DNA of 64,000 bases from Pleodorina starrii (lineage: Eukaryota; Chlorophyta; Chlorophyceae; Chlamydomonadales; Volvocaceae), in NCBI GenBank assembly GCA_030267565.1, contig BRXU01000013.1, positions 1,404,001 to 1,468,000 on the forward strand, in the 5' to 3' direction. The translations under genes were made by a program, and so were the position numbers. Below, piece after piece: positions 44,840-55,700 of this stretch (within the stretch, counting starts at the first letter, position 1; each line of letters opens with the position of its first letter). The notes beneath the pieces were generated by a model. The model saw nothing but the letters and a program-made list of their open reading frames with translations, had not been told where the DNA came from and searched no databases.

Positions 44840-46228
44840 CTACCCCGCCGCGCCCGCGCCTCCCGGCCCGCCGCCGCCGCCGTTGACCCCCGCAAACCCC
44901 GGAGACGCCGCCCCCGCCGCCGCTGCCGGATGCCCCGCCGCCGCCGCCGCCAAGTGGTGATGCTGCTGCTGGTGGTCCAGCTCCGCCGCCGTCCGCCGAA
45001 CCGCCAGTTGCCGCTGCCGGTGCAGCTCCGATGCGTGCGGGCGGCGGTAGGGCTTCAGCACTTCCCCGTTAAAGCCGGGGATGTACAGGTTCCAGCTGCG
45101 CTCCAGGTGGATGGCGATGTCGCGCGCCTTGAGCACGTTTGACTTGCGGCGCTTGGCCACCTCGCAGCCCAGCGCCACTGCGTTGCCAATCCACTCGGTG
45201 TAAAACTCCAGCAGCGCAGCCTCCGTTGCCGGGTCAACCACGTAGTCCTTGTCCATGCCAGCAGCGCGCAGCGCCATGCGGACGCCGCGCCGCGGCAACA
45301 GCCGCCGCTCGTCGTCAGGGTCGGCAGCCGCAGCCTGTGCGGCGGCGGCGCGGCGCCGGGCTGCCGCCGCCGCGGCGGCCGCCTGCGCGGCGGCGGCCTG
45401 CTGCAGCGCTGCGGCCTGCTGGTAGGCGGCATAGGGGTTGGCGCGATTGCCTAGCAGCAGGGCCGCGATGTCGGCGGGATTCGGGGCCGCCCCGCCCGCC
45501 CCCGGGACCAGGCCCCCTAGATTGGCTGCGGGCTGAGCCGGCTGAGCCGGCGGCAGCGCCGGCCCAGCGGCTGCCTGCCCGCCAAGTGGCAGGCCACCGG
45601 GAGCCGCCCCCGGCGGCCGAGCAGCCGCTGCCGCCGCCGCAGCCGCTGCCGCTGCGGCAGTGGCGGCCACCATGTTCGCAGCGGCCGTGTTGCCCGAGTC
45701 GCCACTGTCAGCCTCACCCGGACGCATACGTTTCGCTGCGGAACTGCCATCTAGAGGCCCAACCGTATCTGCAGGGCGCTTGAGGCCGCCGGCTTGCGGA
45801 GCGGCTTGCTGGGTGGCCTGCTGCGCCAGGCCCTGGGAAAACGCCGGATTAGACTGACCCTGGAGGAGGTTCAGGTTGAGCACTTGCGCAGCTGACATGC
45901 CGAGATGTGGCGCCGGCGGCTGCCCTGCTGCTGAGGGCATGTTAAGCGGTGAGATGGACAGCGGCTGCGTGCCGGGCGGGTGGCCAGGGGCCAGCGGCCG
46001 CGGCGCGCCGCTGCCAGGGCCCGGCACCGGTGCCAACCCCGGCGCCATGTTAAGTGGCTGGATAGGCAGCGTCGAGGCTGCGCCCGGCGCCATGGAAAGT
46101 GGCGGAGGCTGACCAGGTGCCATAGAGTGCAGATTCAAGCCGGGCTGAGTGCCCGGGGGAGGTCCCGGGGCCAGGGGCTGTCGTGGCGGGCCGGGGGCCA
46201 TCGGCGGGCCCCCGCCTGGGTGAGACAT
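44840..46228 (-). CDS. TAF12: TFIID subunit TAF12, histone-fold protein
   Basis: Single-exon gene of 462 residues. The conserved part is a histone fold at about residues 310-395: LLPRRGVRMALRAAG, the alpha-2 helix TEAALLEFYTEWIGNAV, CEVAKRRKSNVLKARDIAIH and the TAF12 hallmark HLERSWNLYIPGF. TAF12 pairs with TAF4 in TFIID and is also a SAGA component, acting in nuclear transcription initiation. The ~300-residue N-terminal region is Pro/Gly/Met- then Ala/Gln-rich (repeated MAPG and GPP units), and the C terminus is His/Ala/Gly-rich; such tails are usual in algal transcription factors. ATG 46228 is the first Met in frame. It is divergent from the HEAT-repeat gene with ~420 bp between starts. Confidence 0.92.
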   Translation of the reverse strand: MSHPGGGPPMAPGPPRQPLAPGPPPGTQPGLNLHSMAPGQPPPLSMAPGAASTLPIQPLNMAPGLAPVPGPGSGAPRPLAPGHPPGTQPLSISPLNMPSAAGQPPAPHLGMSAAQVLNLNLLQGQSNPAFSQGLAQQATQQAAPQAGGLKRPADTVGPLDGSSAAKRMRPGEADSGDSGNTAAANMVAATAAAAAAAAAAAAARPPGAAPGGLPLGGQAAAGPALPPAQPAQPAANLGGLVPGAGGAAPNPADIAALLLGNRANPYAAYQQAAALQQAAAAQAAAAAAAARRRAAAAQAAAADPDDERRLLPRRGVRMALRAAGMDKDYVVDPATEAALLEFYTEWIGNAVALGCEVAKRRKSNVLKARDIAIHLERSWNLYIPGFNGEVLKPYRRPHASELHRQRQLAVRRTAAELDHQQQHHHLAAAAAGHPAAAAGAASPGFAGVNGGGGGPGGAGAAG

Positions 46229-46647
46229 TTGCGACCTTTCTGAATGTCCAGGTGTAAAACTTCTGTTTTTGCTTCAGATTGGAGTTCAGGTCCTGAGCGA
46301 ATAGTCGTTGCGGAAAGGCAAGATTGCCCACAAACAATACCAACGTTCTATGTTCAAGCCCTTGTGCAATGAAAGGATCAACCGTTAGGCCGCCAGCTTA
46401 ACGACGTGCCAACGCCGAACAATAATTTAACTGGACTACCAGTATACCGTGATGCCGTGTGGTTTGCCTGCCCAAGAGTCAGTTATTGAGGATCATGAAA
46501 CACATTATGCCAACGCTGCCTGTGAATAGCAACGTCGTCCTTCGGTGCAGCACGCCGTATTTTGCCCGTACAAGCCGTTTTCCCTGCTGCCCTGCAACTT
46601 CCCTGCATTCCGAGCATTCGTGCAATTGTCAATGATACGGCACTACC
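46229..46647. promoter_or_regulatory. Divergent promoter region, TAF12 / HEAT-repeat gene
   Basis: About 420 bp separate two start codons on opposite strands, so both promoters and 5' leaders must fit here unless there are unseen 5' exons. It is AT-richer than the genes. No defined motif is claimed. Confidence 0.45.
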
Positions 46648-49600
46648 ATGACCCGTAAAAGCAAGAATGAGCCAGAGGATGAGGACGACCTTGAGCGGGC
46701 CCCATGGGAGGATGGCGCACTCACGGTGCGTCTGACAGCAAGCGTGTTATCACTCAAGCTCCACCAGCACGGCTGTCTTATGTACAGAACAATGCTTACC
46801 CGCGGCACGCAGGTGGACGTGACATCGGTGCCTGCCGAGGTCGTAGTTAAGAACTGCCTGAGCGACGACCTTCCCCTGCGGCTCGCCTACATCAAAGTAC
46901 GCGCCCAGGGTCGTAGGGGGCGGCCGGGAAACTAATGCCGGCGTCGCTGGAGGACGCGACCATGTGGGGCGGGTCGGCCAGGCTCCTGTGTACTAACCCA
47001 CCTTGTCGCGACGGCGACCTCTTTCCATGCCCGCGCCAGGCCGCTCATAGATCCTTACCTCATGCGGGCGCCCAATGTTCCCCGCATAAGAGTCATCTTT
47101 GTCCTGTTCCCCCAGCGGTATGACTATACTCGTCATTCCAACGCGTGCTGGCCGCCTAGGTGACCTGGCCCGCTGTCCACACCCGGTCCTCCCGCAGGGC
47201 CTGGCATCGGCTGCCACACGAGCCAACAAGAGGGAGCTGAGCAAGCTGCTGGGGGTGAGATTGGAAACTCTCCAGGCTTGGAAAGCAGCGCATGCGCCGC
47301 AGCCAAGGCAGCTGCCCGCCCGCGCTCGGCACGATCTGAGCAACGGATTAGCGCTATGAGCTGCATCGCTACAAACACCGGAAATATGTCGGACACCGGC
47401 ATACAGAGAGGAAAGGATAGAGTGGCGTACTCGCAACCTTGCGCGTCTGGCAGTGCAGTGTGTGATGTTGGCACGGCGTCCACCGCTGCCGCCACTGGTT
47501 GAGGTCTTAGGGTCCTCGCGCCCTTCCGCGATTCCCTTTCTGTCTCAGGCCGTGGAACCGCTGCTAGATGATGAGGCGCTCGGAGTGCGGCTAGAGACTC
47601 TGCAGCAGCTGCAGCAGCTGGGTGGGTGCTGCGGCTGCGCAGTCCCGTGGGTCGTTGATGGTATGCCCGCTGACCCGTGGGTCGGTGACTGTGAGGTCTT
47701 GCTGGCTCCCGCCGTTTGTGCGGGCGGCTTGTGCCCTGGGTAAAGGCACATGGGCCGGATGGGCAGCCTGTCTTTCCTCCTGCTTTGCACGCTCTCCGCT
47801 GATGCCTGGTTGGGGCCAGATCTTTTTGTCTTCTCGCTGCCCATCATGGCGCCACTCTGCTTCACATGCGTGACTGCTGGGCCCTTGCTCGCCTCCCCGG
47901 GCCATTCCTTGCGCAGCGAAGCTCGCTGACAGTACGGTGTCCCGAGAGGAGGTGGAGGAGGCAGTGGTGGATGCGCTGGAGCAGCAGCTGCGGCCCTCCC
48001 TGGACCCGTCAAATAGCCCCGGAGGCGGCAGCGCTGGCACGGGCGCGCTGCCCCTGGTAAGCTGCCCATGCCGCAACCCGCCCGGCTGTCCCGCCCTCGT
48101 GCTCTGTACAACGGCAACGTGGCCTCTGTGCCCCCAACCGCCTCCGCCTCCGCCGCAGGTACGCGATGCGCTCCTCGCCGCCCTCGATGCCGTGTGTGGC
48201 GAGCTGCCGGCGGGTTCACGGAACGCGCTGCTGCTTCGGCTGCTCCGCGCCGCGAACGCCGCGCTCGACAAGCCGCTTGCGCTGGGCGGCGGAGGGAAGG
48301 CCAGCGGCGACGCGTCGCTGATGGCGCTGTCGCTGGCGGTCGTGGCTGTACGGCACATGGATCCGGATCGCGGCGGCCTGGCCATGGCGGCCATTGGCGG
48401 GCGGCTGTGCGGGCACGGCGACCTGAGGGTTCGGGAGGTGCGGCCCGGTGGTGTGGGCAGCGGGACACACCCGGCCCCGGGTTCGTGGGGCTGTCGGATG
48501 GCGGCGTGCAAGAGGGTGGCGCGACTTGTTACTTCCTCTTCGCGCTTCTATCGTGCGCCTGGCATTTGCAAACCAAGTAAGGCTTCACCCCGCTTGTTTT
48601 CTACAGCTCACGTCTTTCTACGCCTCACTCCACGTCCCTCCCAGGCCCTTGCTGGCGCGCTGCCGCAGCTGTACGGCAGATACGCCGGCTGCCCTGGAGC
48701 GCTGGAGCAGATGTTTGAGACACTGGAGCCGCTCTGCAACGACAAGGTCTGGAGCGTACGGCAGGCTTGCGCGAGAGTGGTCTCGGAGCTGTCGCTGCTG
48801 TGTGGCCGTGCCGACGCCGGAGCCAGCGGAACACCGCTCACGCCGACGCTGTCGCCGCCGACGCCGACGCAGCAGCAGCAGAGGGCGGATGAGCTGCAGG
48901 TCAGGCTGCTACGACGGCTGTACCTGGACACGTTGTTGCCCACCAAGTCACAGTGGGTGGTAACGGCGGCGCGGGAGCAGGCGGGTGCCGCCATCGCGTC
49001 GCTGCGTCCCGGGGGGCCGGTGGCGGAGCTGCTGCCGCCGCTGCTGGACGCGTACTGCGCAGCGGCGGCGGCGGTGGGCCAGGGCGCGGCGGAGGTGCGG
49101 CGGGCGTGCGCGGAGAGCTTCGGAGACGTGGTCGCCAAGGTAAGGACTAAGGAGAGGCAGCGGTGATGGTGATGGTGATGGCGGTGTTCCGCTGTGGCTG
49201 CATCATTGGCTTCGGCCACCGGTATCCGTTGCGATAGCGACGAGATTCGGAGCTCGGAGAACGGATTTGGTTGTCCGCCAGGCCGGGCTAGGCCAGCCGC
49301 AAGGCCGCCGGGTGCGCAGCGCAGCGCAGAATCCGGAACCAGTACCGGTTTAGCAGCGTAGGCGAGTTCGGCTCATGCCCCTCAGATGCGGGTTCGAATG
49401 TGCCTGCACCCAACGGGATCCTCATACGGTAGCCTGTACCCGACGGGATCCTCATAAACGGCTTGTAATTGGGCCCCGCCCACGGCCCCGCCCCCGCTTT
49501 CACCGCCTCCGTCCCATCTCTGCGGTCTCAGCTTTCTTGCCCCTTATGTCCTCCGCCTTTCCTTTCGCTTGTTTGACTCTCAGGCCGGCCCGGAGCGCTG

Positions 49601-51196
49601 GCCACAGCTGCAGCCCGTCTTCGTGCGCCTGCTGGCCTCCAACGACCCGCCCACACTGTGCAGCCTGGTGGCATCGGCGGAGCGGGTCGTGAGGCTGCTG
49701 GCGGCGGTGCCGGCCAGCGGCGGAAGCAGCGTCGGCAGCGGTGGCGCTGTCAGCGGTCAAGATTGCGGCGCCGGAGGCGCCGGCGGCGGCGGCAGCGTGA
49801 GGCGCGGAGAGCACAGCGCGGCGGCGGCGCGGCAGGTGGTTTCGGGGCCGCTTCTGGAGGTGCTCCGAAACCAGCTGCATCTCGTCGCCCCGGCGGCGTC
49901 GGCGGCAATGGCTGGGTTACTGGAGGTGTGCCCGGTGGAGCTGCAGAGGGAGGTGCTGCAGGTAAGCTGGACGAGGCCACTCGGGTCGGTCTAGGTATCC
50001 TGGGTCGGCTGATTGTGGGTTGCCGGTTCGCTGTGGGTCGCTCTTTCGTGGGTCGGCGTGGCGTAGGTCGGGTCTTATCCTGGTGTGTATTGGGTTACTC
50101 TATCCTGCGTCGAGTTATGTTGGTACAGTTCATCGTGCTTGCCTGACAAAATTACGGCAAGTCCGATACCGTTCGGTCCACAGATGGTCCGGCAACGCGC
50201 TCCGCCATCCAACCCGCACCGCCATCGTCTCCCTCCACCCGCGATGGCCATCCCTGTCCTTCCCTCCCTCCTCCCCCTTCCCTCCCTCTCCCCCTTCCCT
50301 TCCCTCCCTCCACCCTGCAGCTCATGCCGCAGCTCTGCGAGCCACCCGCCGGCGAGGGGGGCCGCTGCGGCGACTGGCGGCCCCGGCTCAGTTTGGCCAA
50401 CCAGCTGCACGCCGCCACGCGAGCAGTGGCGACCGCGGCCGCGGCGGCGGATGCCGCTGGCGGCGGCGCCGACGCCACGGCTCTGGTCGCGCGCTGCGCC
50501 CTGGCGCTCTGCGGCGACCCGGTGTGGGCGGTACGATGGGCGGCCGCGACGCAAGTGGGCTTGATACTGGCCGATGCCGCCACGCCGACGCCGCCGACGG
50601 CGGCGGCGGGCGCGTCTTCTTCCTGCGGTCGAGCTGAGGGCGTGGAGCGGACGGCAGAAGAGAAGGCGGGTCGGGAAGAGGAGGACAGGGCAGAGGAGGC
50701 GAGGAGGGGCCCGCTCGACGGGGAGCCCTCTGGCCCTTGTCCAAATGGAAGCCCTGACAACGGCGGCAGCGGTGGCCCTGGCGGAAATGGGGGGCTTCGG
50801 GTGCCAAAGGAGGCACGGGACGGGGAGGGCGGGGACGGTGGCGACGTCGGGGCGGACGGCGAACAAGGTGACCCACGGGTCGCACAGGGCGCCGAGGCCG
50901 CGGCATCATCACTCGCAGATCCGGGGCGGGCGGGCGAGCTGGCGGCGGCGGGGGATCAGGCTGGTGCGCTCTCCGGTTTGACGGAGCGGCAGCGGGGGTG
51001 GCTTGATCTTGTGCTGAGGAGGTTTGGGAGCGATGGCGACGCGGGCGCCTGCGGGCAGTCGGAAGCGGGCGCTGCTGGCGCCGGAGTCACGGCTGTCAGG
51101 GAGCTGGCGGCGTGGCTGCGGCACGCAGCGCTCCAGGGGACGCGCGCGGAGCAGGCCCTGGCGGCGGCGTGCTGTCAGGGCGCAGTGCCGCGGTGA
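46648..51196 (+). CDS. HEAT-repeat protein, PP4R1/PP2A-A-like phosphatase regulatory subunit
   Basis: Nine exons in phase: 46648-46725, 46813-46896, 47198-47254, 47549-47621, 47917-48056, 48159-48437, 48645-49139, 49584-49961 and 50321-51196, giving 819 residues. After an acidic N terminus (KNEPEDEDDLE) come alpha-helical repeats with the HEAT pattern, such as CLSDDLPLRLAYIK, LLDDEALGVRLETLQQL, LCNDKVWSVRQACARVVSEL, VRRACAESFGDVVAK and CGDPVWAVRWAAATQ. PP2A-A and PP4R1 scaffolds bind the phosphatase catalytic subunit through such repeats; the VRxACA forms favour PP4R1. Low-complexity inserts separate repeats in exons 7-9, and the last exon has a Gly/Glu-rich insert of ~120 residues before a final conserved helix (LTERQRGWLDLVLRRFG). 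Another HEAT-repeat family is possible. Introns are 78-444 bp. Confidence 0.6.
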
Positions 51197-52724
51197 CGGA
51201 CGGACCGGTAAGTGTCGAGTGTGTTGCCGGCGGGAGGCGATGACTACGGCGGCCAGCGGACGAGTGTGTGGTCGGCTCTGCCCTAGAGGAAAGTCCTCCT
51301 CATGAGCGTCATGAGTCATGACACCCGGTAGTGGCCCTGAACGGCGCAAGTGGGCGCGGAAGAGTGCCGCGTGCTGTGAACGAACATCAAGCGCGGCCGC
51401 CTTCATGTACAGCAGTCTGCATGCGCTTCGGCAGGGCCCTCCGCAGACCCTTGGCCACAGATTTTGTGGGCGCCAGCCCGTCCAGCCCAGCTTGGATGCC
51501 ACACCCGACGATCACCTCAAAACAGGGAAACACCGGGACCCAACAATCCACCACCGCAACGTCACCCCCAAGATGATGCGTTATACGTGCGTGCTGCTTT
51601 TGTTACGGCAGCTGGGATTCTCATCCCATCCGAGCGCACCTGAGCCGCAACGTTCAAACGGACGCATTACGGCGTCGTAAGGTCTCCGGCCGCGCGTCTC
51701 GAGCGCATCGTCCCATACCGCATGGGGGGCACAACCCCGCAGAGGCCGACCAGCCGGCGGGGCCCGTGCGGCCTCTCAGCGCCTGGCTATGCTACCCAAC
51801 CAAGTGTCCCGCATTGCACCCTTGCGGCGGCCACGCGGCACATGCGTTCAAGTCTCAGCATTCGGCGCGTCGAAGGGACGGTGGCGTAGGCTAATGACAG
51901 GCGGCGCCGTACCGCATTCCCAAGGCCGTGCTATAGCGCCTCCGGAAGCGGTGCGGACTGGTGCGGACTGCCGCAGCATGTCGCGTTGCGCAATCCAGGA
52001 CCATCTTTGTGTTTGTTGGATAACTTGCCAAACGTGCATTTGAAGTGTGAACGGATGGAATGATTCACACGCTCCCAACTGAAGCCTCCCATCGGCGAAG
52101 ATGCAGGCCTTGACAGGCCTTGCAGCGGTTCACAGGCCGTGCAAGGCCGCGGCCCCCGACCGCAGCGCAGCGCCGTGCCAGATAAAATCATGCCAACATG
52201 CCCACCCCCTCCCACTCACCCCACTGGCAGATCCTTGTCTGCATCCTTCCCCGCTGACTCGGCCACATCCTCTGCACGCTGTCATAATCGGTGCCGCATT
52301 TCCTATCTCGCTACGAATTCTGATCTGCTTCCCATACGAATTCTGACCTGCTCCCCACGCGATTTCTGATCTGCTTCTCGCATACCGGCGTACCCCGCAT
52401 ACCCCGCGTACCGGCACTTTTGTGACGCGAGTTGCGGGCGTGAAAGTCACCCTGAAGGGAAGAGGCAGTGTGTCGCATTGCCCTTCACGAATTGCTGATG
52501 CCATGCAAGCCCATGCACGCCCCACCTCCCAGATGTACTCTAACTGACAGAGTACCAACCAGGGGTGGTGCTGCCAACCGCCCGGAAGTGTTCCACTGCA
52601 GTGTTGACCAATGTTACATTATTTCAGCAATGGTCCCACTGGCTCTCAACGTCTCAGTCGGTCTGGAGCTCGTCACTGTACGACCAGCGTACGACACTAC
52701 TCATGTATGGAGTACGGTAGGGTG
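51197..52724. other. Convergent intergenic region
   Basis: 3' flanks of the HEAT-repeat gene (+) and CAX (-). TTACA at 52614-52618 is TGTAA on the minus strand, about 107 bp past the CAX stop, a good polyadenylation candidate. A 23-bp triple repeat lies at 52314-52382. No coding signal. Confidence 0.5.
52314..52382. repeat. Three 23-bp tandem units
   Basis: Units start at 52314, 52337 and 52360, each of the form CGAATTCTGATCTGCTTCCC plus three bases, with one to four changes. They are followed by CATACC/CGTACC-type short repeats to about 52420. Confidence 0.8.
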
Positions 52725-55700
52725 TTACTTGAAGTAGTAGGCTAGGGACAGCAGTACGAACAGCGCTATGAGCTGCACGCCCAGCAGCCAGTGCGAGGTG
52801 GCGCCGGCGGTCACGAAGTTGACCTGGGCCACCGACAGCATGAGAGCCACCGCGGAGAAGGGGTCGAAGCTGAGGGAGAAGGGCAGGCCTGAGGGGGGCG
52901 GGCAGGGGCGGGGTACCGGCGAAAATCACAAAGGAACTATCCCAACTATCCCAACAAGGAACTATCCCAGCAGCCAACAGGTACCCAACAAGACGTCCCT
53001 GCCCACTTCCCCCCGGAGTACCCCCCACCCCCGCCTCTCCACCAGGCCACCACGCACCCCACCTGACACCCAGGCCACCACCACCGCCAGCGGTACGGCA
53101 AAAAGCGCCACCTGAATGGACGAGCCGATTGCTACGCCCATGGACCTGTACGGCGAAAAGGCGTTGCGGGGCCAGCAGTTGATTGGCTGGCCTCCATACT
53201 TGAAGCCTACGGTACCTCCTCGGGCGCCATCCCCCGCGTCCCTCCCCAGCCCCTACCGCGCTTACCCCAGGTCGCCGGGGGCCTTCGCCACGCGAAACAC
53301 AGACCCGAGGCCCCTCCGCATTCCCCTGTTTCCTCAGCCCCCTCCGGCCTCTCCCCAGTTCCCTAGGCACCTCCCCACAGGACTCCCTCCCCTCCCCTCC
53401 CCTCGCCCTCCACCCGACCCACAGGTCCATCTTGTTCTTCGTGGCCACCACCACCGCAGTCAGGTGCTCGCAGGCGTTACCCGCGATGGGCAGCACGATG
53501 GTACCCAGGAAGGCCTCACCCAGCCCGGAGCTGCGAGGGAGAGGGGGCGAGAGCGACCCACGGGTCACGGGTCACGGGGACGGGACACGTGAAGGTGTCT
53601 GGATTTTAGTGTTTTTTATAAGGGAGAGCGTTTCTTTGGCGGCAATAGAAAAAGGGTTGGCGATGAGGTACGGTACGTAATCAGATTGGCCCTGTTGGCT
53701 CACGCCCTCTCCCAATCCTCAATCCTTCGCGAAGGGCTACATCGTGGCATCGGCACACACCCCTTCAGGCCCTCCCTCAGCCAGCGCCCCCGCACCCACC
53801 GCTTGCTGAACTGCTCCAAAGAGGAGGTCAGGAATCTGTGATACGGTATCCGGGACCGGAGAGGGAAGGGAACAGCGGGAGGGCAATTGGAAAGGCAGGA
53901 TATGAAGGAGGGCCATTGCCATGCGGAGCCGTGGGGGCCCGCAGGTGGGGGAGACCGTGGACATGCGGGTGCGGGTGCGCGAGTGGTGTTGCCAGGGGGG
54001 AACAGCGTGAGCCCCACGACGAGACGAGCCCCAACCGGCGTGCGCCGAGCGACAACGCGCCAACACACCGACAGCCCGCCCCCCCGGAATCTGCAGCAGC
54101 ATCTTCATGTCTCCTCCCGCAATGGCCAATACCGAACAACAGGTCGGCTTCGCGCCGGCCTCCGCAGATGTAAAGTCAGGTCAGCGGTCACACTGCACGC
54201 ATTCGACTACGGCCATGCTGCCGCTACCGCTACCGCTACCGCTGCCGCTGCCGCGTTCCGCGGCTCCGTCCTCACTCACTCGGAGGACACCGCCACTGTG
54301 AGTGTGATGGCGGTGAGCAGCGTCGCGGAGGTGAACAGAGACAGCACCGGATCATCCGCCCCGTGGCTCCCCGCCGCCGCCTCCTCCCCCTCCTCGCCGT
54401 TACCGCCGCTGCCGCTGCCGCCGGCCCCGTTGTTGCCGCCGTTGCCCTCATCCTGCAGGATACCCACACACCCAGGGGCCGCGCCAACCAGTAAAGCAGG
54501 CGAGGAAGAAACCCCGGTCCGCCCTTATCTCTCCAACCCACCTACCCACCCAGCACCCACCCACATTCGGGTCTCGTCCCTCCTCCCCTGTTTCCTTTCC
54601 TTCTTCCCGCCTCCATGTTGCCCCACCCGCCCCCCCCCCACACACACCCGCCCCGCCCCCAGCCGCTCACCTGGAACAAGTCCACATGGGTACCCAGTTG
54701 GAAGGCCAGGTAGCAGCCGTAGCTGGGGGGTTATCCAGGGGGGGGGAGGGCGAGGGCCGGGGCGACGGAAGGAAGCGATGGGCGGGCCGGGCCGTGCGGG
54801 CGGGAAGGAAGGGCCGAGGGGTCAAGTCAAGGAAAGGCAAGGGAAAGAGGGACCGCATCGATGTTGGACGCAACCCGCCAGCCTCCCACCCGCCCAAACG
54901 CCCGAGAGGCGCCGCGCATGCAGCCAGCTCCTCTGACCCAGTATGTCGACCAATTCCCAGCTACTGCCCGGCAGCCAGCCAGCCAGCCCGGCAGCCGCCC
55001 AGCCACCCACCACAGCAGCATCACCACGGCCGTCCCCCGGCTGATGGCCAGCACCATGTCCTCACGCTGCTTGTCGTCGCCGTTCTCGGGGGCGAACATG
55101 AGGCCGCCGCCGGTGGGGATGAGGAACGCCAGAGCCGCCAGGAACAGCAGCGAACTGCCGCCAGGCGGGGTGGGTGGGGGCGAGTGAGCGTGAGGGCGAG
55201 GGTTGACGGCGAGGGGCAAACTTCGGTGGTTCTGACGGTCGGCGCCAAAGTGCGATGGTGAGATGGCGCAGGAAGAGGCTGCGGAAGTCTAAAAGATGGA
55301 GGAGAGGATTACGATAAATAAATCCAGATGTGTAAAATTGATCAGTGGGGAAAATCGACTTCCTGGATATGTCGCAGGCTGCCCCTCACAGCTCACACCT
55401 GAATCATGTTTGGGGAGGCGCAAGGGGGTCCCGGGGTCTCACCTGGACGCCTGGGTGCCGGTGGCGTTGAACTTTTGGGTCTTGTTGTACAGGCCGCCGA
55501 AGAAGAAGCTGCAGCCTGCGGGAAAGTACGGCAGTACGGCAGTAGGGCGAACGCCATCAGCGTTCTCAGCGGGTCGTGAGACCCAGAAGAGAGGGCGACG
55601 GAGCGGCCGAAAGAGAGGCCGGGGGGGAGCAGCCCCGTGTCAAGCAGCTCCGATATAACTATATTTCAGCTCGTATATTTTCTGGCCATCAAACAAACGG

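Noticed and set aside
44840..46228. Plus-strand frames opposite TAF12 (for example 45139-45783)
   Set aside because: They are antisense shadows of the Ala/Gln/Pro-rich TAF12 exon, whose histone fold is unambiguous on the minus strand.
49385..49420. tRNA-like GGGTTCGAAT in intron 7 of the HEAT-repeat gene
   Set aside because: The flanks do not pair into tRNA arms, and the nearby repeated CAACGGGATCCTCATA sequence explains the local structure.
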